Below are positions 55,546 through 64,000 of a stretch of DNA of 64,000 nucleotides, piece by piece. Every line of letters begins with the position of its first letter. Within the stretch, counting starts at the first letter, position 1. This DNA comes from Inia geoffrensis (lineage: Eukaryota; Chordata; Mammalia; Artiodactyla; Iniidae): assembly GCA_036417435.1 (NCBI GenBank), contig CM070899.1, positions 1,431,001 to 1,495,000 of the forward strand. Reading direction: 5' to 3'. The notes under the pieces are model-generated. The model had not been told where the DNA came from and made no database searches. It was given only the letters and a program-made list of their open reading frames with translations. The position numbers and the translations under genes are program-made.

Positions 55546-57639
55546 GCAGCAGCGGGTGCCCAGCTCCTCCTCCGGTTCACTCGGGTTCATGGAAGGGACC
55601 CCACCACCCCTGTTGCAAGGCAGCCTCTGGGTTCTGGGTTCCAAGGGCAACAGGTAGCCCCTGGGCTGGTGTGAAGGTGGTGGCTGTGCACACACCATGC
55701 TGGGGAAGGTGCCCGGTTGCCCAGGAGGCCTGCAGAGCCTGATGCCCCGCGCGTGGCGTTGACGATGCGTCCTCCACAGGTCCCGTGGCCGGCTTTCAAG
55801 CCTGTGCTGGTTTGTTTCCTACTGAACCAACAGCTCGAAGCTGTTTGCATGTTTGTGTTGTTGGTACACAGCCCTCATTCCCGGCATAGCTGGCCTGCCA
55901 GCCTCCCTGCCCCCCGGGGAGGCCCAGCAGGGGCCCCCATCAGCGGAAAAAGGCTTTCACCACAACAGCTGCGCTCAGGTATTTCCTGACCTGGCCTTTA
56001 CGGGGAGGCGGGGAGGGACTGGGCAGTTCCAGCCCTGCCTTCCGCCAGCCTTGACCTGGGGGAGCCCGGAACCTCTGAACCTCTCCCGGCTCCCCAGCAC
56101 TCGAGATGAGACCATCTGGAGGCTCCTCTGGGCTCCCACACGGGGTTAACAAGAACAGGGCTTGGCCCAATGGCCACAGCAGCCCTGGTACGTTCCACGC
56201 GTGAGGTGGTGTTGACCTTCCCAAGTTCCTGGGACCACAGGACAGGGGTGCAGCCCCTCCTCATAGGCAATCATGACCCCCTAAGAGTGTGACCCATCCC
56301 CTTGACACACCTTCCAGACCACATCCCTGTTCCCCCACCCGAGGGCCCGCTGAGGGGTGGGGCGCAGAGCCATCCAGTGACTTTCCCGCCGTCCCCGGGC
56401 TACGACTGGGGACACCAGGGCTGGCACAGAGGCTCTGTCCATCACAGCCCCCAGGGAAAGACCAGTCATCCATGTCATTCTGTTCTCACCCAGTCCTCAA
56501 GGAAGAGTTAAGAATCAGAGAGAGGGTCTCACCAGAAAGTGATCCCGTAGCCCTGACTGGACTGGCAACGTGGGCTCACTGGCTGACACAGAGCCCTGAC
56601 TCAGGCCTCGGCCATCACCGAGCGAGCTGGCAGCCCTCTGGTGCAAGATGCCCTTTGCAGACCCCTTTCCCTTCAAGTGGAGCTGGTGAGCCTGTAGGTC
56701 CTGGGACCACCAGAGTGGGCCTCCCTAGGGCCAGCCAATCAGAGGCCCATACAGACAATGGGGAATGACCATCAGAACCCCTGGGAACACGGCAGGTGGC
56801 CAGGCCAGGTCTCCTCCCAGCCAATCCAACAGCCCCATGCAAATGAGGCACTGTGATGTCACGAGTCTCCATCCCAGCAGCCCTTGAGAATGGAGGGGGT
56901 GCTGATGGAGCAGTAGGTCCTGCCGGGAGCAGAGGGGGCCAGGCCCACACACGACCTGCCCACCTGGGTTCACCAGGATGCTGTGCCCGGCCGGACCTTT
57001 GGGGTGAGGAACTGGGCCTGGTCCCAGTGGGAGAGCGCGTTACTAGAGCGCGTTCCCTGCTATGGTTGGAACCTCTTCTGCTCCCCACCTCTCCCCTCTG
57101 AGTGCAGGGGACTGAGGGCACCCCGGACAAGTCCAGAAAAGGGACTGGTAAAGGCCCCAGCCCTGTCTCCCTCTGGGAGGCCACCTGGAGAAGGGGGGGT
57201 GGTGGTAAAAGTGGGTGTGTGGGGGGCTGGTGGAGAGGGCGGGTGGAGACGTGGCCTGGCGGCTTCAGTGAGGAACCCAGGAACAGATGGAACCTCACCC
57301 AGAGCGGAGATTTATCCTCTTGAAGCACAGCAGCAGCCTGAGGAGAGAAGGGCCCTCAGCCAGGGAGGTGAGATGGTTGCGGCCGGGGGCCGGGACCCTC
57401 TGGCCCTGGTGGGGCTGGGCCTTCACTGCTCTGAGGAGATAGAGCAGAGAGGCCCAGGCCTCCTCTGAGAACGACCCCAAGGATGCTCCGTTTTGTCCGG
57501 CCCAGCAGCCTGGCTCCACACTCCTGCCCTGAGGATACGTCCCGTTCCCGCGACTCTCTCTGGAAACGCTGCCTCGAGAGGCAGGGCTCGGGGACCTCTG
57601 AGAGCAGCAGGTGTAGAGTTCTGACTCCTCAGCACGGGG
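55546..57639. other. Unique GC-rich sequence
   Basis: Two kilobases without a transposon or exon I recognise. A short stretch GAGATGAGACCATCTGGAGG at 56103 echoes the LTR start at 55234 and may be a second worn MLT1 end. The 237-codon minus frame at 56615-57328 is low-complexity. Confidence 0.42.
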
Positions 57640-58040
57640 AGTAGATTCAAGAGGCTCTGCAAACCCCAAACTGGATGAAAACCAGCAGAACCCGCAAGAT
57701 CTCCCGGGCAAATTATATTAAAAGGCAGAAAACAAGAGACAAAGGGAAACTCGCTGAAGTCCCTGGAAGACAGAGATAATCTGTTAAAAAGCAGCAAATA
57801 CCCGCCACGGGCTCCTCCACAGAGGCGCTGGAGCCCAGAAGACAACGAGATGTTATCCTGAAAGGACGGAGGGGAAGAGCTCAAAGCTGAATTCTACCTG
57901 CGGAAAATACTCTCACGGATACAGGTGAGTAAAACACGTTCTCAGGCAAATTTGCCATCAGCCGTCCTTCACGAAGAGAAACACTAAAGGGAATCCTCAG
58001 GGACGGAGGAAACTGAATCCGAAAGGAAGGTGAGTTGGGG
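57640..58040 (+). mobile_element. GC-drifted L1 5'/ORF1-type fragment
   Basis: AGACAAAGGGAAACTCGC, AGCCCAGAAGACAACGAG, GAATTCTACCTGCGGAAAATA, TTCTCAGGCAAATTTGCC and ACACTAAAGGGAATCCTCAGG match, in order, the L1 ORF1-downstream region also present at about 36.0-36.35 kb. The copy here has acquired many CpG and G/C changes, so it is much less recognisable. Confidence 0.72.
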
Positions 58041-58680
58041 CCCAGGCGCCGCTCAGAGCTGCCTTCGGCCCACTGTTTGAGGACGCGGATGTTCAGTAAA
58101 AAAGACTTATTGGGGAGAAAGGGGGTTGCTGCTGCGGGGCGGGGAGAAGTCTACAGTGAAACAGCAGAGACAGGCGGCGCCTCCCAGGGGAAGGGGCAGA
58201 TGGGGGGGCGCCTCCCCCTGCCCCGGCTGAGAGCAAGGCCTCCAGGAGGGGGCGTGGCTATACCCCTGAGAAAGGGGCCCCGGGGGCGGGGCCTTAGCTG
58301 GGGTTCGGGCTGGTCTCTGCTGCTTTGCTCATTACGCTGGATCGAAGTCGGGGAGGCTGTGCTGGTCCCTCCTCCACACCTTGGCCACCTGAAGCCAGCA
58401 CAGGGGCCGGCTGGGGCAGGGCTGATGGGTTCACAGGCGCAGGGTGGCATTTTCGTCCTGGTTGTTAAGAGCCTCCTCTGCAGTGGATGCCCTCTGCTGG
58501 GCACCCCTCACAGTCTGTGCCCTTTGAGAGGTCCCACCCACGTGTCTCTTTCCCAGGCTTCCTGGTCACTAACCCTCCAGTTCTGTTCCTCCAAGTCTCT
58601 GACCACCCAGCCAACGTGGTAGCAGCTGCCCGGAACTCAGCGTGGATCTAGACCTTCGGATGCCCCTCACTCGTACACAG
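58041..58680. other. Unique GC-rich sequence with a CTCF-like site
   Basis: Nothing recognised beyond the motif at 58487-58500; GGGGCGGGGCC near 58282 is a GC-box. Confidence 0.42.
58487..58500 (-). promoter_or_regulatory. CTCF-like site, minus orientation
   Basis: On the minus strand reads CCAGCAGAGGGCAT, 13 of 14 positions of CCASYAGRKGGCRS (last base differs). Opposite in orientation to the site at 62495, i.e. these two diverge. Confidence 0.4.
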
Positions 58681-60580
58681 ACCAAACATACTGCTCGAAG
58701 TTCTGCCACCTGGAGAAGGTTCCTTGGCTGTGTCCGGGGCCACCCTGAGTGGGGCTGCAGCTCTGTCTGCTTGTGGACGGTACCAGCAATCATGCAGACC
58801 CATCTGTAAACCGGGCTCAGCAGGTTGTAAGGAACGCCCCAGGGTGCCATCGGCAGAACCAAATAGGTCATGCGGCCGAAGTCTGCGCGGAAGGGGGTCT
58901 GATCCCCTAACACATCCTCCTCGCTCACAAACCCCAGACCTGCCGGAGCGCGGCTCTTACGCAGCATTCCTAGTTGGCGCTGGCTGCCTGTCCAGGATCT
59001 GCCCTGTGGCCGGGTGGGTCGGGCAACACCTGATGTCTCATGGTGAGGTCTCCCCAGCAAGATCAGAAGCTATTTCTCAAAAGGAGAGTAGTTACCTACA
59101 GAAGAGGGGATGGATCTGCTCCCACATCCTACAGTGCTGCGCTGTGGTTCTCTGGCTGGTGTTTGCCAGAGACCGCATGCAGCATCCCTACGGCTACGAG
59201 CACTCAGGGATGTTGGATTATCCGCATCATAGGATCATGACACAGAGCAGCCACTGCTGCATCCTGGAGCTGCCGCGTCCTTGTCTCTCGCTCCTGGTCC
59301 CGACACTGCCGCCTTGCAGGCAACACTCTCGGTAGAGGAAAGCAGCGCCTTCAAACTGATGCTGTGAGGCACGGCGTCTTGTATTCCAACTTGGAGCCTC
59401 CAGAGACCTCACTGACATGGCCCTGAGGTTCTGTGGGGTTTATTGCCTATCTTCCTAAGGCATTTAGAGCTCTTCCCGCTTCCCGGTCGGGTGCAGTCAG
59501 CATGACGCCGTCAGTGTGGTGGGCCAGTGTGATGCTCTGTGCGGGGGGAACATCTCTGGTCCTGTCACAGCAGAGAGCAGAGGATGGATGCGGTCCTGGG
59601 GCGAGGCTGTGAGTGTGCACCACCGGCCCTGTCAGGTAAAACCGCGCTCTGGTCACCCTTTCAAATTGTTGGGGAGAAAAAGACATTACCAGGTCAACAG
59701 TGGTATCCCAAGTGTGAGGGGCTATGTCTGTTTGCTCCGGTAAAGGTACAGTGAAGACTGACGGGGCAGCAGGTGCGATGGATGGACCACCTGAGTGAGT
59801 TTACAGAGGTGCACGGTCTTTCTTCAAGATCCGTCCAGCGTCTGCAAGGGCTGTACACGTGAATTAAGGATGCTGGGGGGTGTTAGGCATCGTTGCTGCT
59901 GCTGCTTTCAAGCCTTCAATGAGGCACTAATTTCTGCGGTCCCTCCAGGAACATGGCGTTGCCTCTGATTTCCATCTGGATGGGAGAGGAAGTGCCAGGG
60001 TTTCCATTCAGCCCCTCCCGCCATATTGAGGAAGGAATAATGGAATCACTGTAATGACCCCCTGTCCACGGGTCAGAGAACTAATATGGGGATTCTGCCT
60101 GTTGCCAAGTCCATCCATCCCAGCAAGCTGTGCCGGACCCGGGAAATAACCAAAGTGTGGCTCCATGGACAGCTTACCGCCGAGAGTCAGCCCCGAGCTG
60201 TTTCTCCATCAATCACCTGACCACTGGAGTTCTCTCCTTGACTGACGGGCTGAGGTCATGTCTTGGGTTCCCAGAATTACTGTCAGTTCACAGCCGGTGT
60301 TCAAAAGGCTGAGTATTTAGTTCCTGTAGTTCAGTTACTCCAGCAAATGGCTGCAGGCCCCTTGGGAAAGGTTTGGGGCGTATGGGCAGTGGGTTCTTGC
60401 AGGAACTGCCTCAGGGACCTTGGGGCTGTGACCTGACCTTGGCATAGGAATGGGTTCAAGACTAGTAAGGATGGTCCAGTGTCAAGTGATCTCAGAGTGA
60501 CCCAGGGGTCCTCATGACAAGCTTCTGGGTCCCAATCTTTTCTAATCACTGCTGAACACTTAACAATAAACCTGGCAAGA
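58681..60580 (-). mobile_element. Decayed ERVL-type internal region, minus strand
   Basis: Reading in reverse, the segment contains pol-like sequence of the ERVL group. The clearest part is the reverse transcriptase region at about 59470-59760, where AAAAAGACATTACCAGGTCAAC and CAGTCAGCATGACGCCGTCAG correspond to conserved blocks. The catalytic Tyr-x-Asp-Asp box has degenerated to His-Thr-Asp-Gly. Stops and frameshifts occur throughout, so no viral protein can be made. The ends and the parts beyond the RT core are inferred. Confidence 0.62.
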
Positions 60581-61480
60581 CTGTGGATTCAACTGACGTC
60601 GTAATTCAGCAAAGCTGCCTAAGTAGATTTTATGATTTAGGTTTACAGAAAAATTGTGAAGACAGTACATAGGGTTCCCATGGACCCCACATTCATTTTC
60701 CCTTACATCAACGTCTTACAGCAACGGGGTGCATCTGTTATAATTAATAAGCCAGTATGGATACACTGTTATTAACCCAAGTCCACACTTTTTTCAGACT
60801 CCTGAGCTTTCCCTCACGTTTCTCTGCTGCTCCAGGATCCCACCCAGGACACCTCATCACAGTTACACTGTCTCCTTAGGCTCCTCTTGGCTGTGACACT
60901 TTCTTAGGTTTTCCGTGTTTCGGTGACTTGCCAGTGTCGAGAACAGCTCAGGTGTTCTGTGGGATGCTCCTCAGGTGGGGTTTGTCTGATGTTTTTCTTA
61001 CGATTAGACCAGGATCGAGTGCCTTTCTGGGGGGAAGAGCCCAGAAGTGAAGCGCCTTCTCACGGCATCACATTGGTCAACATGACGTGTCACAGCATGT
61101 GACACCTGGTGAGGGGTTGTGGTCAGGTTTCTCAGTGGGAAGTGACTCCCCTACCTCCTGTCCACGCTGTCCTCTGGAAGGGGTCCCTGGGCCGCCCACA
61201 TCTCAGGACGGGGAGCTGGGCTCTACCTCAGGAGGGTATTTAGAGTCTTCTCCTTGTCCCAATTTATGTACGTGATCATTTTCATATCTGTAGGACTTTA
61301 TGGATATTTTATACTTTGGGTTAAAATCCAACACTGTGTCCAGTTACTCATGTTTTTCCAGCTTTGCCCGCTGGGAGCTCTTCGATGGCTCCTGTGTCCC
61401 TTTGCCATGCCCCACCCGTGTGTGTGTGGTATGTGTGTGATGTGTGTGTGTGTGTGTGTGTGCCGTGAGCATCTCCTTAC
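60581..61480 (-). mobile_element. Old L1ME-type 3' end, minus strand
   Basis: TTTAGGTTTACAGAAAAATTG, CATAGGGTTCCCATGGACC, TCCTTAGGCTCCTCTTGGC, GACTTGCCAGTGTCGAG and GGGAGCTCTTCGATGGC are L1ME 3' sequence in reverse, partly the same family region as at 51.15 kb. A (GT)n tract interrupts it at 61415-61462. Confidence 0.72.
61415..61462. repeat. (GT)n microsatellite
   Basis: Imperfect GT tract with an ATGTGTGTGAT interruption inside L1ME sequence. Confidence 0.88.
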
Positions 61481-62149
61481 TCTCAGGCGCTACAAGACGT
61501 TCTGTTCCAAATCCCAGCAGTATCAGCCCAATGGTTGCGAGGATGAAGAATTCTTCTCAGGCTGTTTTTCACACCAGGGCGCCTGAACTGAGGGTTAAGA
61601 ACCCTTCCTTGTGATTTTCTGTCTCCAGCTGCCCCGGGCGTCACACCCCGGTCCTCCCGGCACATTACTGCCCTAGGAGTCAGGTGCGGCAGCCTCCCGC
61701 TCCCTCCTGCAGGCGGCAGAGCCCAGAGTGACCGGAAGCACGTTTCCTCTGCGTGTCTGAGCTGCAGCCTTGAGGGGCACAGCCCCACGTGACCGCCTGG
61801 GGAGAGGGCCAGGTGTGCTCACTGAAGACAGCGGGCCCCAGAACTCTGGGGAGCACAGGGCTTGACTTTGAAGGCTCTGACCAAGGGGCTGAGATTCAGC
61901 GACACCCGACCCCCAGTGCGCGTGACATGGAGCACGCGTGGGTTTTCAAAGGAAATAGCTGAAAACCAGCTCCGGGCTCTAACGACTCAGGCACCGCAAC
62001 ACAAGGAATGCCAGGGGGTCCGGGGTGGAGTCCGCTGGAGTCCCAGCCCTGTGTTCCTTGATGAGAGACGGGCCTCCGGGGTGGAGGGGGCCCCAGCGGG
62101 CTCGCCTGGCCTTGAGCTGGGTCCCTAGGTTTGGGAGACCGGGACACGG
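61481..62149. other. Unique sequence upstream of the CpG island
   Basis: GC-rich, no exon or repeat recognised; the first 100 bp may still be L1ME. Confidence 0.4.
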
Positions 62150-63010
62150 GAGCTGACTTCGCCCCAAGTAAGCTGGGGGCAGAGGAGCTGGCCCGCCTCG
62201 CAGAGAAGAGGCTGCCGGCTGGGAAAGTACGAGGTGAGGCTGGGGCGTGTGGATGGCTCCCCAAGCCGCCGGGGCCATCAGGGGACAGGCGTAGACCCTC
62301 CTGGCAGAGGCGGGAGCTGGGCCGCTGGAGGAGGGGCGCGGGGCGCGGAAGCGCAGGGAAGACAGCAAGGCGAGGGGCAGCGGCTGGGGTCCCGCAAGAT
62401 CTGCCGTCCGCAGGCCCGGGGTCGTGATCGGCAGCCAGCGCTGGACTCTCCAATCCGAGGCTGTGTTCACAACGAAAGCGGCCTGGAGCCACCTCCACGA
62501 GGGGGCAGTAACGCGGGAGACGCCGCCGTTCGCCCTCGGGGAGGAGGAAGCCCGCCCGCCGTGCGCGCGCGCGCAGGTGGCGGCACAACGGCGCGGCTGC
62601 GTCTGGATGAAGCCCCGCGAGCGGGGCGCGTTTACTGCGCGGTGACGCCCCGCCCCCCGCCGAACCGCTTCTTGAAACGAACAGACGAGAAAGAGGAAGC
62701 CGCCCCCGTGGGTGCACTTAAGGCGCGGGAAGGAGAAAGGGTGGCGGGAGGCGCGCGCATTACCCCATGGGGGGGCGGGGAGGGCGCGGGGCGGGAGGCT
62801 GCCTTTTCCTCTCCACGTCGTTCGTCCCCATTGTTGCAGGAGCACGTGTTCTGCCACGTGGAGAATTGGACTCTGCCCTCAACCCCAACCGCGAAGGCTG
62901 CCCTCACGTGCACACCCTGGGCACCATCCTCCCCCAGCCTGCGGGGCGGATCCGACACGCACCCCTCACAGCCCGCCGTCTGCTCCCGGCTTCGCTTGGT
63001 ACGGTGGCGG
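62150..63010. promoter_or_regulatory. CpG island, candidate promoter
   Basis: Dense CpG, strongest at 62320-62830, with GCGCGCGCGCAGG (62567-62579), GCCCCGCCCCCCGCC (GC-box, 62647-62661) and several GGGGCGGGG-type sites. No TATA box. This is the only stretch with sustained CpG retention independent of repeats, and such islands in mammals usually mark promoters. No first exon or start codon could be chosen: the frames on both strands are low-complexity and lack domains. Direction of transcription unknown. Confidence 0.6.
62495..62508 (+). promoter_or_regulatory. CTCF-like site in the CpG island
   Basis: CCACGAGGGGGCAG matches 13 of 14 positions of CCASYAGRKGGCRS, with G at the Y position. It contains a CpG that methylation could influence. 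Confidence 0.45.
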
Positions 63011-63325
63011 TGACGGCCCCCAAGTGAGGAAACGCTGGGCTCTGGTTCCAGGACCCACTGTCTCTGGGTTTCCCACCCGTCTCTGTTTCTTCGTGGGGTG
63101 TCACCTTTTCCATCTCGACATCCAGGAAGGTCCTCAGTGCGTCTCTTCTCCTTCCTGCCTTGCCCCGAGGGCCCTGCTCCCTGGCCCTCTAAGACCACCC
63201 ATTCCCGCCTTCTCCGCCTCTCTGGCCTCATGGTCTGTCTCCCCCCTTCCTGCTCCTCCAGCGGCGTTTGGTACATTCACAGTGTTGAATAACTGCCACC
63301 ACTATCCAGCTCCAAACCAGTACTG
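63011..63325. other. Unique sequence
   Basis: C/T-rich, nothing recognised. Confidence 0.4.
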
Positions 63326-63620
63326 ACACCCCTTAAAGAGACGCCCTACCCATTAAGCAGCCCCTCCCCCTCCCCCAGTCCCTGGGGACCCCCGGTCCCT
63401 TTTCTGTCTGTGGATTTGCCTGTCCTAGATTTCTCATATGAATGGACAATATGTGGACTGTTGTGTCTGGCCTCTTTCAGCATCATGTCCTCGAGGTTCC
63501 TCCACAATACAGCATGTGCCAGAATTTCCTCCCTTTTCATGGCTGAATAATATTCCCCTGTATGGATAGACCATGGTCTCTTGATTAATCTGTCCAATGA
63601 TGGATATTTGGGCCAGAGGG
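63326..63620 (-). mobile_element. L1 3' end, minus strand
   Basis: GTCTGTGGATTTGCCTGTCC, TCATATGAATGGACAATATG, TTTCAGCATCATGTCC, ATGGCTGAATAATATTCCCC and CCAATGATGGATATTTGGG are a reverse-oriented L1 tail. Confidence 0.87.
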
Positions 63621-64000
63621 AGCGTCTTAAAGCACAGCATTCGCTAAAGCCTCTCCTGGTTAAAACCTTCCAGGGCATGGCAAGATCCACAAGATCCTGT
63701 GTAGGCCCCCTTGGGGACCCCTGGGGACCCTCCTACACCCCTGGCCCAGTCCTCTTGGGCTTCACGCCCACTGCCATCTTCCTGACCCTGCAACTCACAT
63801 GCTCTGTGCCGCCTTGGTTTCCCACACGCTCCTCTGCCCTTCCCCCGACAGGGTTGTCCTCATCCTTTGAATCCCCATCTGAATGTCACTTCAGGCGATG
63901 GCGCCCCCCTGCCCCAGCCACACTGTGCCCGCCACACGCACTGACTGTGGACCCTGTCAAAGTCCAGCCGCGTGGCCGACTTCCCCACTCTCCTGCCTCC
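63621..64000. other. Unique GC-rich sequence to the window end
   Basis: Nothing recognised. Confidence 0.4.

Noticed and set aside
61896..62857. Two overlapping minus-strand frames of 273 and 292 codons over the CpG island
   Set aside because: Both are low-complexity; neither has a convincing start context or domain. CpG islands commonly give such frames. A first exon cannot be excluded but is not supported.

Overview
The window is mammalian nuclear DNA, almost certainly from a cetacean. The main evidence is at least twelve copies of the tRNA-derived CHR SINE of the whale/hippo/ruminant lineage. Their heads read as tRNA-like pol III promoters, several have young-looking target-site duplications (TSDs), and I saw no Alu, rodent B1/B2, pig PRE-1 or full BovB elements. 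The other repeats (L1, Tigger, MER5, MLT1/MST, ERVL) are ordinary for placental mammals. Hippo is the main alternative to whale or dolphin.

Layout. (1) 1-25.3 kb is GC-rich and largely single-copy, with few transposons. Sharply bounded AT-rich islands rich in TAAT/ATTA cores (about 3.93, 6.42, 8.11, 9.93, 12.32, 13.99, 17.08, 18.57 and 24.1 kb) look like conserved non-coding elements of a developmental-gene landscape. TG/CA-rich tracts, a period-8 minisatellite and a short degenerate telomere-like tract also lie here. (2) 25.4-49.4 kb is AT-rich and nearly all transposon: layered old L1 copies on both strands, interrupted by a Tigger element, a second small Tigger-class element, CHR SINEs, a MER5A, an MLT1-like LTR and several solo-LTR-like blocks. 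One L1 shows the 5' inversion typical of twin priming. (3) 49.4-61.6 kb is mixed: LTRs (one MST solo LTR with a 5-bp TSD), SINEs, a GC-drifted L1 5' fragment, a decayed ERVL internal region on the minus strand, and an L1ME-type 3' end. (4) 62.15-63.0 kb is a CpG island with a CTCF-like site, the best candidate for a gene promoter, followed by another L1 tail.

I found no convincing host protein-coding exon. The long open frames of the GC-rich part (up to about 400 codons) overlap on both strands, have no recognisable domains and are expected where stop codons are rare. The real protein remnants are all transposon-derived and broken. I see no undescribed biological system. The items most worth testing are the island cluster, the CpG island with its CTCF-like site, the telomere-like tract, and the nested insertion histories. 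Repeat family names come from recognition by eye and are approximate.
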